Shown piece by piece: positions 41,332 through 51,040 of a DNA stretch of 64,000 nucleotides. Numbering within the stretch: position 1 is the stretch's first letter; the number at the start of each line of letters is the position of its first letter. The notes beneath the pieces were generated by a model. The model was given only the letters and a program-made list of their open reading frames with translations. It was not told where the DNA came from and did no database searches. The stretch comes from CAZCJU01 sp964562175. Lineage in GTDB: Bacteria; Bacillota; Clostridia; Oscillospirales; CAG-272. The translations under genes were made by a program, and so were the position numbers. The stretch spans positions 33,422-97,421 of the forward strand of contig CAZLRV010000007.1 in the NCBI GenBank assembly GCA_964562175.1, in the 5' to 3' direction.

Positions 41332-42596
41332 TTTTCACTCTCCATTATCTTAGCGTATATTTCCGTCAAGCGGGTCGCATTGTTTTCCCTGCTGTGATTT
41401 TCCCGCGCACGCTTCTTTCCGTTTTCCGACAGAGTCGCACCAAGGCTATCGTCATCAAATATCTGCTTTATTCTGTATGCCATGCATGAAGGCTCGCCGG
41501 CTCTGTAAAACAGTGCCTCCTTGCCGTCTTCCGCCATATCCGACACGCCGCCGACATATGCGGCAACTGACGGTGTACCTATCATCATCGCCTCGCCCAA
41601 GGTGTTTGGGCTGTTTTCGATTACCGAGGGCAGAAGATATACGTGTGACATTGCAAGTCTTTGCGCTACCTCGCTTGCATCCATTTCACCCAAAAACTCT
41701 ATATGCTCCTCAACACCCAAGCTTTTTGCAAGATACCTGAGATAATTTCCGTAGCCTCTTTTATAAAACGGGCGTTTGTCGTTTTTCTCATACGGTCGCG
41801 CACCTCCGACATATACCTTAACATCCGGGTATTCCCTTATCAGCTGAGGCAGTGCCTCTATAACAAAATGAAAGCCCTTATGTACGGAATATCCGTTTCC
41901 GACGTAGATGGAATGCGGTATGACCTGCTCCGACTTTCGTTCTTGCTCATAAAAAGGATCTCGCAAAACTCGCTTACAAGAATAATATTCCGCTTCGGGA
42001 TTTATTGTATACGAATATGCTCTGTCCCAGCTCGTCCTGCCCATTATATAATCGGCATTCTCGATAACGGCTTTTTCCGTCCTCATACGTTTTTTATACC
42101 AACGGTGCTTACGCAAATAGAGCAACCAGCCTGCGGTCATCTTCGTTACGGAGGGCGAGAATATCAAGTCGTCAAACTGAAGCAGACCGTATTGATAATT
42201 ATATTGACCGTTTAATATTCCTTGCAAGGACACGACCGTCTTGCACTCGGCAACGTGTGTCATGGCAAGTGCGTGTTTAAACTCCGTTCCCTCAATATGA
42301 ATTATATCCGGCTTGAAATCGTTATATATCTCCCTACATCTGTCCTCAAGGGCTTTTAGGCTTTTATTCTTTTGATATGATATCACATAATATCTTATAT
42401 TATCTATGTCAATGCATACGTCCTTATCATAGTCGCTTTTACACGCTATGCCCAATGTAATATCATCTCTGTTCCTCAGCTGTGATGCCATCGACTCCAC
42501 CCAGCCGCCCAAGACCGTCTTTTTAATACCAAGCTTTTCGCTCAGCTCAGTCGGGCAAAGGTTTACCGTCCAAAGAACTTTCATCTTTTTCAACAT
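41328..42596 (-). CDS. Glycosyltransferase family 4
   Basis: 422 residues, GT-B: WTVNLCPTELSEKLG with a GGWVESMA loop in the first lobe; IYVGNGYSVHKGFHFVIEAL, then YLLPSVIENSPNTLGEAMMIG in the donor lobe. The ATG at 42596 is supported by GAGGAG 7 bases upstream, although this makes a 50-base overlap with the polymerase-like gene. The overlap suggests tight coupling of the two products. Confidence 0.86.
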   Translation of the reverse strand: MLKKMKVLWTVNLCPTELSEKLGIKKTVLGGWVESMASQLRNRDDITLGIACKSDYDKDVCIDIDNIRYYVISYQKNKSLKALEDRCREIYNDFKPDIIHIEGTEFKHALAMTHVAECKTVVSLQGILNGQYNYQYGLLQFDDLIFSPSVTKMTAGWLLYLRKHRWYKKRMRTEKAVIENADYIMGRTSWDRAYSYTINPEAEYYSCKRVLRDPFYEQERKSEQVIPHSIYVGNGYSVHKGFHFVIEALPQLIREYPDVKVYVGGARPYEKNDKRPFYKRGYGNYLRYLAKSLGVEEHIEFLGEMDASEVAQRLAMSHVYLLPSVIENSPNTLGEAMMIGTPSVAAYVGGVSDMAEDGKEALFYRAGEPSCMAYRIKQIFDDDSLGATLSENGKKRARENHSRENNATRLTEIYAKIMESEK

Positions 42597-43818
42597 TCTC
42601 TATCTCCTCGCCATCAATATCACGCAAAAACAGAGGGATAAGCACCATTATCGGTGCGGAAAACTGATACGTCACGGTGTCAAGCGCACCAACAAGCATT
42701 ATTGCGACCATTGCGGCGTTTATCGCACGTATTACCGCCTTGTTGTCCGTCGTCTTTCTTTTTTCTTTAAACTGCTCGAATACAAGCGTGCGAACATACA
42801 CGATACCCATAAGCCCGTATGTCGCAAACGAATCGAGTATTGCCGAGTGAGAGCCTACGCTTGTTCCGAAGGTTCCGACTATCGGGTTGCTTATATAGCC
42901 GTTAATGCTCATCAAATACCTGTCAACTCTCGATTTTATCGAGCCTTCCGTCTCGCCGTCGTTTACCGATGAGATCAAGTCGTTTATTTTCTTCGATACA
43001 GCAGTTCCGTCAAAGACCTCAAGCAGCCAATTCTGCAACGATTCGAATCTTACCAGCGCATAAAGCATTCCGATAAACAAAGCAAGTGCGATAACTATTG
43101 CCGGCAGCGGGTTTTTACCATGATACAGCAAAAGTACGACGAGGCTTATGGCAAAGGTAACTATCGCTATCGAATATCCCGCCTCCATAACAGTCAAAAA
43201 CAACGACAATATCCATACAAGTCCGAGGCAAGACTTTAATTTGCTTTTTTTAAATTGTGATACAGCCCATTGAAATCCGACGGCGGCAATGCATATCTGG
43301 GAATATATCAACGCATATCCGCCGACACCTCGTCTGTAATATACGTATAGCTCCGGCGTATCTCTCACCAAGGAACGGGCAATTTCGGGATTCACCAAAA
43401 GCTCCGAATATGTCAGTATATTGAAAAGCGTGAACAGCGATATTACGACAAGATGAATATTACCAAGCTCACCGAGCCGCCCTCTGTAGCACTTGTTTAC
43501 TATCAGCATCAGAACCAGCATATACACCGATATTTGTTTAAGTATACTTGTATAGCCTAATCTAATCGTCGTGACTGCCATTGCTTCAAGTGCATAACAT
43601 ATTGCGGCAAGCTCAAAACTCGTAAATAAGAATGAGCTTGACATTTCAACGGCAAACCAAACTACCACGGCACCGAGTGCAAGAAGGCGGAAAATAAGAT
43701 CTATCTGAAGCGGAGGGCAAATGCACCACAGTATAACATAAAAAATGCAATACTTTTGCAACTGCGCCTTGCCCGAGTAGCTTTCGCTATTTGTTCTTAA
43801 AGGTTCTCTTTGTACCAC
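42547..43818 (-). CDS. Wzy-like polysaccharide polymerase/ligase, membrane protein
   Basis: 423 residues with about ten predicted membrane helices and a large external loop between residues about 255 and 330 (QNWLLEVFDG to SNPIVGTFGTSVGSHSAILD). The pattern NPIVGxFG...GSHSAILDSFATYG resembles the conserved region of O-antigen polymerases and ligases. The GTG start overlaps the epimerase gene by 22 bases. If it is a true polymerase, a Wzx flippase would be expected, but none is in the window; an ABC exporter is present instead. Confidence 0.72.
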   Translation of the reverse strand: MVQREPLRTNSESYSGKAQLQKYCIFYVILWCICPPLQIDLIFRLLALGAVVVWFAVEMSSSFLFTSFELAAICYALEAMAVTTIRLGYTSILKQISVYMLVLMLIVNKCYRGRLGELGNIHLVVISLFTLFNILTYSELLVNPEIARSLVRDTPELYVYYRRGVGGYALIYSQICIAAVGFQWAVSQFKKSKLKSCLGLVWILSLFLTVMEAGYSIAIVTFAISLVVLLLYHGKNPLPAIVIALALFIGMLYALVRFESLQNWLLEVFDGTAVSKKINDLISSVNDGETEGSIKSRVDRYLMSINGYISNPIVGTFGTSVGSHSAILDSFATYGLMGIVYVRTLVFEQFKEKRKTTDNKAVIRAINAAMVAIMLVGALDTVTYQFSAPIMVLIPLFLRDIDGEEIENVEKDESSLDGKPLPD

Positions 43819-44765
43819 GTTATAGCCTCGTCAAGTCCCCGTGCAAAATCGTATTCGGGATCGTAGCCCAAAAGACGACGCGCTTTTGATATATCGGCAT
43901 TTGAATGCTTGATATCGCCCGCACGATCGGGACCGAAATTCGGTTCGATATCCTTACCCAAGGCCTTTGTAATGGCATAATATATATCTATGAGGTACTC
44001 GCGACCGCCGTATGCGATATTATACGCCTCGCCGGCTCCGTCCTCAGCCAAGCAAGCCTTGAGATTTGCTTCGATAACATTTTCGATATACGTAAAATCT
44101 CTCGATTGTCTGCCGTCGCCGTTTATCGTAGGCACCTCATCGTTCAACAGCTGCTTTATGAATTTCGGTATTACAGCCGCATAAGCTCCGTGCGGATCCT
44201 GTCGTCTGCCGAAAACATTAAAATATCTCAGCCCATAGGTCTTAAGCCCGTAAAGGCGTGTGTACTGCTTTGCCCATTCCTCGTCACAGCGCTTTGTCAA
44301 TGCATACGGTGAGAGCAGATTTCCCTCTCGTCCCTCGCGCTTCGGCAAATTAGGCTCATCGCCGTAAACGGAAGAGGATGATGCGTAAACAAATCTCTTT
44401 ACCCCGCACCGACGCGAGGCCTCAAGCATATTCAATGTACCGCTTATATTATTTGCACAATAAAACAACGGCATTTCTATAGATCTCGGCACGCTTCCCC
44501 ATGCGGCTTGATTAAGCACATAATCAACACCGTCCGTTGCCCTCAGACAGGTATCAAGCTCCTTGATATCGCCCTCGATGAACTCATAGTTCTCATCGCC
44601 CGAAAACATATCGACATTTTGTCGTTTTCCGGTAGACAAGTCGTCAAGACATCTGACCTTATAGCCCATACCGAGAAGTGCCTGAACGAGGTTAGAGCCG
44701 ATAAAGCCCGCACCACCCGTTACCAAAAATTTAGAATTTTCGGGAAACTTCAAATTTTTATACAT
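43797..44765 (-). CDS. UDP-HexNAc(A) 4-epimerase, WbpP/TviC-like
   Basis: 322-residue extended SDR with NAD loop GGAGFIGSN, AAWGSVPRSIEMP, YASSSSVYGD, YALTKRCDE, and the long stretch LRYFNVFGRRQDPHGAYAAV that is characteristic of WbpP/TviC enzymes. These convert UDP-GlcNAc to UDP-GalNAc or the corresponding uronic acids. Together with the TviB-like dehydrogenase in the same operon it would supply an aminouronic acid donor. The upstream 255-base gap (44766-45020) contains no gene or strong signal that I can identify. Confidence 0.88.
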   Translation of the reverse strand: MYKNLKFPENSKFLVTGGAGFIGSNLVQALLGMGYKVRCLDDLSTGKRQNVDMFSGDENYEFIEGDIKELDTCLRATDGVDYVLNQAAWGSVPRSIEMPLFYCANNISGTLNMLEASRRCGVKRFVYASSSSVYGDEPNLPKREGREGNLLSPYALTKRCDEEWAKQYTRLYGLKTYGLRYFNVFGRRQDPHGAYAAVIPKFIKQLLNDEVPTINGDGRQSRDFTYIENVIEANLKACLAEDGAGEAYNIAYGGREYLIDIYYAITKALGKDIEPNFGPDRAGDIKHSNADISKARRLLGYDPEYDFARGLDEAITWYKENL

Positions 44766-45020
44766 AAACTCACCACTTTTAAAACTTTCCGTTGATGCGA
44801 CTCATCTGCGCATATGCGAGCATAAACGCCGTTTTTACGCCGAAAAGCAAGAGTTGATCACGAAATTGCTTATTCGAACCGAAAATATGCCGTATCTTTT
44901 GCATTTGCAATTTGTCGGACATTCGTAAGTATCTGTGTAATATCTATCAAATGCATAAGGATGTACAAGCCTGCACCCGGTTTCTGTAAAATGATTATTT
45001 TTGTCGGTTCATCTTTAAAT
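44766..45020. other. Gap within the polysaccharide operon
   Basis: The largest gap in the operon. No open frame of note and no clear -35/-10 pair. It separates the O-acylation and initiation genes from the chain-assembly genes and might mark an insertion boundary or an internal processing site. Confidence 0.3.
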
Positions 45021-46073
45021 CTATTCGAAAAGACTTTCGTAATCATAGCTATTCAGCTCATCGAAAAAACTGTCTAATACCGTTATATAGTTATCCTTGC
45101 TCAATTCGTTTTCACCGCTGACAAAACACTCAAGCATATATTCATTGATTTCGGGATTATAATGTATGTCGTCAAAATAATTGTCCAAATTCTCGATGAT
45201 AGATATCGACTTTTCATTTGAAAACAAGAACACCTTGGCATTAGGATATTTCAGCAATTCCTCTGTGGCATACAATAACCCGCTCTTTACGATGTCCATA
45301 TTGTTTTCCCTGAGTACCGTATCCCAATACAACACACTGACCGGCGGAATATAGATATAATACTCGGTAGAGGGATTTTCTTTGATATGCTTGATTATCC
45401 CCTCCAAATTCTTTTTCGCATACCCCTCATATTCTTGCCGAGTATGAGTGGGTGCTGAAATATCCGGTCGTTTATAAGCGGACAAAGCCAACTCTTTATT
45501 TCCGCTCGGCTGCTCTTCGTTCCATGCCGTGCTTTGGTCTATCTCGTTCACAACATTTTTTTCATTCGATTTTTTCAAGTTCAGCATATATCTGTCCCAT
45601 ATCGCCGAATTGAAAACATACTTACAATCATTTAAAATGTTGTCATCATACAAATAAGCCGGTAAATCCTCTGCCGCATCATAATCGTCAATGAGAAATA
45701 GACGCGGTCTTACCTCAAAAAAGATTTTTTTCGGTGTTCCGTTATTTTTTGATATACAATTTAATATCAGATCTGCTTCTTTCGGTTCGAGGCCACCCAC
45801 CGCAAGCTTGACTGTATTACAATTAAATTTCTCATCAAACCACGAAACTCTGAAATTTTGACTGAGTGATGAGCCTATTATAGCGCAATCGTAATCAAAA
45901 TTCTTTGCGATTCCCGCCATAATATAACGCTCATTGTAGAATTCCGGGTACATACCGAAAAACGATTTATGATACAGACACAAGGGATCCATGATAACAA
46001 CTGTAAGCGTTATCAGCACCAAAACCATTGCAACAGATGCGATAGTAAGCTTTACAAATTTTTTAGCATTCAT
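45021..46073 (-). CDS. SGNH-type partner of the MBOAT acyltransferase
   Basis: 350 residues with one N-terminal membrane helix (about 8-28) and an external domain. IGSSLSQNF contains a GxS nucleophile, and FDDIHYNPEINEYM near the C-terminus provides the D-x-x-H of an SGNH/GDSL-like triad. The layout and the neighbouring MBOAT gene resemble DltB-DltD and AlgI-AlgJ/X pairs, in which the MBOAT protein moves an acyl group outward and the SGNH partner places it on the polymer. It lies one base from the MBOAT stop. Confidence 0.78.
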   Translation of the reverse strand: MNAKKFVKLTIASVAMVLVLITLTVVIMDPLCLYHKSFFGMYPEFYNERYIMAGIAKNFDYDCAIIGSSLSQNFRVSWFDEKFNCNTVKLAVGGLEPKEADLILNCISKNNGTPKKIFFEVRPRLFLIDDYDAAEDLPAYLYDDNILNDCKYVFNSAIWDRYMLNLKKSNEKNVVNEIDQSTAWNEEQPSGNKELALSAYKRPDISAPTHTRQEYEGYAKKNLEGIIKHIKENPSTEYYIYIPPVSVLYWDTVLRENNMDIVKSGLLYATEELLKYPNAKVFLFSNEKSISIIENLDNYFDDIHYNPEINEYMLECFVSGENELSKDNYITVLDSFFDELNSYDYESLFE

Positions 46074-46074
46074 T

Positions 46075-47541
46075 TTAAAAATTCCAATACAAGAAAGTTG
46101 AGATTCCGGAAAGCGACATTATCGAGAATATAATAAGCAGTGATGTCAACACCGAACGCCATACGGTCGGCTTAAATTTTTGCGTCATCTCGTCACAATT
46201 ATCAATTTTCGGGATCGTAGTTAAGGCAAGTGCGAATACGGTGAATATGAACGTCAGGTTCGTCTTTAGGATGCTGCCGCCTATCGGTATTACATTGTTA
46301 CATATCCAAACAAGCATATTATCCTGAAAAGCCTTGTATATATCCGTTGCGATGCTCATGTTGTCAAAATTTGCAAGTTGAGCAAGCATATCTCTTGCCT
46401 GAGCAAGCGAATCCGCTCTGAAGATCACCCACGTTATATTGATGAATAAAAACGTCACAAACCACATGATCGGCTTGGGTATCTTGTCTATAAGCGGCTT
46501 CAATATTCTCGTCATGACCTGTGCTGCTCCCCATATCAAGCCCCATATAATAAATGTCCAATTCGCGCCGTGCCATATACCGCTTATTAAGAATACGATC
46601 ATAACATTCAAGTATGTACGAAGCTTGCCTTTTCTGCTTCCGCCGAGCGGAATATAAATATAAGTCGTAAAAAATCTTGTAAGAGTCATATGCCAACGCT
46701 TCCAAAAATCTATAGCATCGGTTGCTTTATACGGAGAATTAAAGTTTATCGGTAGCTCAATATTCATCATCAATGCTATACCGGATGCCATATTGCAATA
46801 TCCCGAAAAATCAAGATATATCTGCAGCGTGTAGGATAATATAACAAGAACTGCATTCAAACAACCGAGATCTGCAATATTCTCATAGCCGTAATTCACC
46901 ACGGTTGCGAATTTGTCCGCAAGCAAAACCTTTTTTGCCAAGCCCAAGGAGAAGATGAAAATTCCCTTTGCAAAATTCTCATAATTGAACTTCTTTTTTT
47001 CAAGGTCATCTATTTGAGGCACCAATTCATCGTGCAATACTATCGGTCCGGCAATAAGCTGTGGAAAATACGTAACGAAATTCGCATAATCAAGAAGCTT
47101 ATAGTAAGGCACCTTGTCATAGTAGGAATCTATAACATATGAAAGCTGCTGGAAGGTGAAAAAGCTGATACCCAACGGCAAGAGTATCCCCAAGGTTTTC
47201 AACGACAGCCCCGATACGGCATTTATCGTATTTATCGTAAAGTCGTAATATTTGAACATAAACAGTGCCGATATATTTAACAATAGCACGCATGCAAATA
47301 CAGCTCGTTTTGCCCGAGTATTTGAGATTTTTCTCATTATCGTACAAGAATAATAATTTACCAAAATACTCGATATCATTATAAGCAGATATATCGGCTT
47401 AAAATACCCGTAGAAAAACAAGGATGCTGCAAGAAGAAATAGCTTTGCCGCCGTATATTTCTTAATGCGATTCAACAGAAAATAAGCTATAAGAACCACG
47501 GGGAAAAACACAAAAATAAACTCGTATGAATTAAAAAGCAT
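46075..47541 (-). CDS. MBOAT-family O-acyltransferase (AlgI/DltB-like)
   Basis: 488 residues with about ten membrane helices. The start MLFNSYEFIFVFFPVVL is typical of AlgI-type proteins, and GGAG lies 8 bases before its ATG; a Met 28 codons earlier would add a non-homologous hydrophilic stretch within the previous gene. The active-site His is in SGIWHGANWTF, and DFWKRWHMTLTRFF is the conserved cytoplasmic segment. It probably O-acetylates the polysaccharide during export, together with the SGNH protein downstream. Confidence 0.92.
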   Translation of the reverse strand: MLFNSYEFIFVFFPVVLIAYFLLNRIKKYTAAKLFLLAASLFFYGYFKPIYLLIMISSILVNYYSCTIMRKISNTRAKRAVFACVLLLNISALFMFKYYDFTINTINAVSGLSLKTLGILLPLGISFFTFQQLSYVIDSYYDKVPYYKLLDYANFVTYFPQLIAGPIVLHDELVPQIDDLEKKKFNYENFAKGIFIFSLGLAKKVLLADKFATVVNYGYENIADLGCLNAVLVILSYTLQIYLDFSGYCNMASGIALMMNIELPINFNSPYKATDAIDFWKRWHMTLTRFFTTYIYIPLGGSRKGKLRTYLNVMIVFLISGIWHGANWTFIIWGLIWGAAQVMTRILKPLIDKIPKPIMWFVTFLFINITWVIFRADSLAQARDMLAQLANFDNMSIATDIYKAFQDNMLVWICNNVIPIGGSILKTNLTFIFTVFALALTTIPKIDNCDEMTQKFKPTVWRSVLTSLLIIFSIMSLSGISTFLYWNF

Positions 47542-47542
47542 T

Positions 47543-48847
47543 TTATAATCTCCAATAGATATAGTCGCTGTATTCTTCGGCGTTGAGTATGCCCTTGAGG
47601 TCGAGAAGCACGTGTTTTCCGTCACGGAACATTTTGTCGATGCGTGTGTGGTCGAGGCTTAAGAATTCTTTATGTGCAACAGCAAGCACAACGCAGTCCA
47701 TATCGCAAATATCGTCCTCGCTTGCCAAATCTATGCCGTACAGGCGTTTTGCTTCGTTTTTGTCCGCTTGCGGGTCAAACACCGCGGGGTCTATGCCGTA
47801 CTCCGCAAGCTCCTTAACTATATCGAATATTTTTGTATTTCTGGTATCGGGGCAATTTTCCTTGAAGGTAAAGCCGAGTATTGCCACTTTTGCACCCTTT
47901 ACGGGCTTTTCGGCTTTTATCAGGTTCTTGACGATATTCTCGGCAACATATTTTCCCATATCGTCGTTAATTCGCCGGCCCGCAAGGATTATTTGACTGT
48001 GATATCCGAGCTGCTCCGCTTTATATGTCAAATAGTACGGGTCGACTCCTATGCAGTGTCCTCCGACGAGACCGGGATAGAACTTCAAGAAATTCCACTT
48101 TGTTCCCGCCGCATCAAGCACTTCTTTAGTATCTATACCCATTTTATTGAATATGATAGAAAGCTCGTTCATAAATGCGATATTTATATCTCTTTGGCTG
48201 TTTTCTATTACCTTTGCCGCCTCTGCGACCTTTATGCACGATGCTTTATGTACTCCCGCCTCTACCACGATGCCGTAAACATTTGCGACCTCCTCAAGTG
48301 TCTGCTCGTCCATACCTGAAACTATCTTTTTTATCGTTTCAAGCCTATGCACCTTATCTCCGGGATTTATTCTTTCGGGTGAATATCCCACCTTAAAATC
48401 GACTCCGCATTTAAGTCCGGATTCTTTTTCAAGTATCGGAATACATACCTCCTCCGTCACGCCCGGATAAACGGTGGATTCAAATACCGCTATCGAACCC
48501 TTTGTCAGGTTACGACCGAGTATCCTACACGCTCCCTCAACGGGCGACAGATCGGGTGTATGGTCGGAGTTTACGGGTGTCGGCACCGCCACGATATGAA
48601 ATTTCGCCTCTTTGAGCCTTCTTTCATCCGAGGTAAAATCCACACCGCAGCTTGAAATGACCTGTCCTCCGACTTCATTTGTCGGATCTATGCCCGAACG
48701 GTACATTTCTATCTTTTTTTCGTTCAGATCATAGCCTATAACATCCAATCTTCTCGAAAACGCAACGGCTATCGGCATACCGACATAGCCGAGTCCTATA
48801 AGCGACAGTTTTTCTTCTTTATTTATCAGTTTTTCGTACAGAGACAT
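47543..48847 (-). CDS. UDP-N-acetylhexosamine 6-dehydrogenase, TviB/WbpO-like
   Basis: 434 residues from the ATG at 48847 (MSLYEKLINKE). It oxidises C6 of UDP-GlcNAc or UDP-GalNAc to the uronic acid. The visible features are NAD loop GLGYVGMPIA, VAVPTPVNSDHTPDLSP, FESTVYPGVT, and the catalytic Cys in YPGLVGGHCIGVDPYYL, a string typical of the TviB/WbpO/VipA group rather than UDP-glucose dehydrogenase. The start overlaps the preceding gene by 29 bases. A longer form starting at 48889 is possible but lies deep in that gene. Confidence 0.88.
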   Translation of the reverse strand: MSLYEKLINKEEKLSLIGLGYVGMPIAVAFSRRLDVIGYDLNEKKIEMYRSGIDPTNEVGGQVISSCGVDFTSDERRLKEAKFHIVAVPTPVNSDHTPDLSPVEGACRILGRNLTKGSIAVFESTVYPGVTEEVCIPILEKESGLKCGVDFKVGYSPERINPGDKVHRLETIKKIVSGMDEQTLEEVANVYGIVVEAGVHKASCIKVAEAAKVIENSQRDINIAFMNELSIIFNKMGIDTKEVLDAAGTKWNFLKFYPGLVGGHCIGVDPYYLTYKAEQLGYHSQIILAGRRINDDMGKYVAENIVKNLIKAEKPVKGAKVAILGFTFKENCPDTRNTKIFDIVKELAEYGIDPAVFDPQADKNEAKRLYGIDLASEDDICDMDCVVLAVAHKEFLSLDHTRIDKMFRDGKHVLLDLKGILNAEEYSDYIYWRL

Positions 48848-49967
48848 TTTTTTCACCGCTTCCCAATATTTTTTCCAAAATTTTCGCATAGCTCTCGACT
48901 ACTATCGTTCGCGAAAACTCTTTTTCCATTTTTGCCCGTCCGGCAAGTCCCATCTTTTCTCTTCGCGAGTTGTCCATCTTCAAAAATCTCTCTATTGTTT
49001 CGGTCAGTGCGTCAACGTCGCCTTTTTTATAAATAAAGCCCGTTACCCCGTCCTCGACGGTCTCACGGCAACCGTGGCTGTCAGTTGTGATGAGCGGTCT
49101 CGCACATGCCGCATTCTCAAGCAATACGTTTGACATTCCCTCACCGTATGACGGATGTATCAATGCGTGCGAGCTTGCGATAAACGGCTGTACGAGCTTT
49201 TGCTGTCCAAGATAGCTCAGCACCCCGTCCTCCTCGAGCTTTTTAAGCTCCGCCTCATAATGTGCCTCGCTCTGCTCGATAAAGCCGAGGATGTTGAACT
49301 GTGTATTCGGATATTTTTTCTTGATCCGCTTCGCCGCCTCTATATAGTCATCGACTCCCTTATCCTTTATGACGCGTCCCATATAGTTAAAGACAATGCG
49401 CTCATCCGTCGGATAAGGCATCGGTGTAAATCGGTCAAGCGCAACACCCGAACCGGGTATAAGCCCGTATTCGCCCTTGAGCATACGGTTCTTTTGGGCA
49501 AGTGCCATATTCGTATTGTTTTGGAAAAAAACATAATTTGCACGTCTGAGAGAGTATGCATACATTCCGAATATGAGCCGTCTTGTCAATGCCCCCGTTT
49601 TCATCACGTTGCCGAAGCCGGTGACATTGCAAATATACGGTATCTTCAAAAGGTGCGCCGCAGCTGCGGCGTACACATTGGGCTTTACGGTATATGTCAA
49701 CACGGCGCACGGACGGTATTTTTTAAGCAGCTTCTTATAATGGGAATACAATTTTATATCGTCAAAGGCATTTGTTCCTCGCCTGTCTATCCGTACATCG
49801 TCGTAAATGTAATCGATATGGCTCATAAGCTCAAGCTTTTCACCGTACGGACAGCTTATCAGCATATCATAGCCGCGATCGATGAGTCCCTCGATAAGCT
49901 CTTTTCTGAAGCAATAAACATCGTCGTCATGATTTGTGATCAACGCTACAAGCCCCTTACCGCTCAT
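48819..49967 (-). CDS. Glycosyltransferase family 4, PglA-like
   Basis: 382 residues, GT-B. LVALITNHDDDVYCFRKELI at the start and ISCPYGEKLELM recall PglA/capsular GT4 enzymes that add the second sugar to the undecaprenyl-linked primer. The donor lobe has MGRVIKDKGVDDYIEAAKRI and HPSYGEGMSNVLLENAACARP. Its place directly after the initiating phosphoglycosyltransferase fits that role. Confidence 0.87.
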   Translation of the reverse strand: MSGKGLVALITNHDDDVYCFRKELIEGLIDRGYDMLISCPYGEKLELMSHIDYIYDDVRIDRRGTNAFDDIKLYSHYKKLLKKYRPCAVLTYTVKPNVYAAAAAHLLKIPYICNVTGFGNVMKTGALTRRLIFGMYAYSLRRANYVFFQNNTNMALAQKNRMLKGEYGLIPGSGVALDRFTPMPYPTDERIVFNYMGRVIKDKGVDDYIEAAKRIKKKYPNTQFNILGFIEQSEAHYEAELKKLEEDGVLSYLGQQKLVQPFIASSHALIHPSYGEGMSNVLLENAACARPLITTDSHGCRETVEDGVTGFIYKKGDVDALTETIERFLKMDNSRREKMGLAGRAKMEKEFSRTIVVESYAKILEKILGSGEKNVSVRKTDK

Positions 49968-49979
49968 ACCTCGGTAACC

Positions 49980-50699
49980 TCATTTCTTTATCGGCTCTTT
50001 CTCCGCTTCCGATTTTCCGAACACCGCAAAAACGGTAAGAAACATTATCTTAATGTCGTTTATCAAGCCGAATTCTTCTATTTCTTCAAGATTATATTTC
50101 ATCTTCCGCACAAGCACATCTTCAACATACATTTTTTCCGGGTCAAGTGCTTGCGAAAGTATCTCGTCCTCCGCTCTGAATCTTATGCTCGCAAGGCTCG
50201 TTATACCTGCGGGCATAAGCAAAGTAGCCTTCATCTCATCGGTATAATGCTCAACATATCTGACGACCTCGGGACGAGTGCCGACAAATGACATATCTCC
50301 GCGTAAAACATTTATCAGCTGAACTAACTCATCAAGTCGATATTTTCGCAAGAAACGACCTACCCGTGTTATTCTGTCGTCATCCGATACGGTGACAAGC
50401 GGTGAGCCTGCCTCGTTATGTACCCTCATCGTGCGGAATTTGAATATTCTGAACACCTTGCCGTACGAGGTAACTCGGCGTTGCCTGAAAAAGACAGGTC
50501 CCGGCGAGGAGCATTTAACGCATACGGCTATAACGAGTATGGCGGGCGAAAAAAGAATGAGCATTAAAAACGAAGCTATAATATCGAACACCCTTTTCAA
50601 AAAAAGCGAGAGCTTTTTTTTCTTGAGTATATCATAATATTTTTTCACTTCCGCATTTTTCATAAACTCGGGAATATCGTCCCACCGTTTCAATACCAT
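49980..50699 (-). CDS. Undecaprenyl-phosphate phosphoglycosyltransferase (PglC-like)
   Basis: 239 residues. It transfers a sugar phosphate to undecaprenyl phosphate and so starts chain synthesis. The small (non-polytopic) form is seen: an amphipathic N-terminus, one membrane hairpin (about 35-60), then PGPVFFRQRR, FKFRTM, and DELVQLINVLRGDMSFVGTRPE with the catalytic Asp-Glu pair. It is the first gene of the operon, with a GGGGGA ribosome site and a perfect promoter upstream. The sugar could be a bacillosamine-like or HexNAc residue. Confidence 0.93.
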   Translation of the reverse strand: MVLKRWDDIPEFMKNAEVKKYYDILKKKKLSLFLKRVFDIIASFLMLILFSPAILVIAVCVKCSSPGPVFFRQRRVTSYGKVFRIFKFRTMRVHNEAGSPLVTVSDDDRITRVGRFLRKYRLDELVQLINVLRGDMSFVGTRPEVVRYVEHYTDEMKATLLMPAGITSLASIRFRAEDEILSQALDPEKMYVEDVLVRKMKYNLEEIEEFGLINDIKIMFLTVFAVFGKSEAEKEPIKK

Positions 50700-50761
50700 A
50701 AGTGTATATCCCCCGACAATTTACAGCTTGCTTTAAGCTCTCATACAATAGTCCCATGTAC

Positions 50762-50790
50762 ATTATAATACATAAATTCACCGTTGTCAA
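50762..50790 (-). promoter_or_regulatory. Perfect consensus promoter of the polysaccharide operon
   Basis: Minus strand: -35 TTGACA (50790-50785), exactly 17 bp, -10 TATAAT (50767-50762). The start would be near 50755, giving a leader of about 55 nt with a small AGCTT/AAGCT hairpin. Such a strong core promoter before a 25-kb operon usually implies that an additional control acts on it; no operator was identified. Confidence 0.88.
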
Positions 50791-50968
50791 TAGTTTCAGA
50801 CAAAAAAACAGCGTTATAAAAGCAATCGTTCATGTGTTTTTTTCGATATAACGGTTCAAATTCAATGTGTAAATATATATAATCGATAAGTTATTCCGTT
50901 CGTAAATATAAATTTACATTTTCACTCATAAGTTAAGCGATTTCAGGTGAATTTGTGCGATATTATGC
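50791..50968. other. AT-rich divergent intergenic region
   Basis: The region between the leftward polysaccharide promoter and the rightward lipoprotein promoter. It is AT-rich, contains no gene, and is a natural place for shared regulator binding. No convincing palindromic operator was found by eye. Confidence 0.3.
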
Positions 50969-50997
50969 TTGACGGAAACGAAAAAAAATGTTATAAT
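50969..50997 (+). promoter_or_regulatory. Promoter of the tandem NlpC-like lipoproteins
   Basis: -35 TTGACG (50969-50974), 17-bp spacer, -10 TATAAT (50992-50997) with extended TG at 50989-50990. The leader is about 37 nt long. Confidence 0.85.
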
Positions 50998-51040
50998 TAA
51001 GGTATCGGTCAACCGAATAATAAATGTGAAAGGTTATTAA

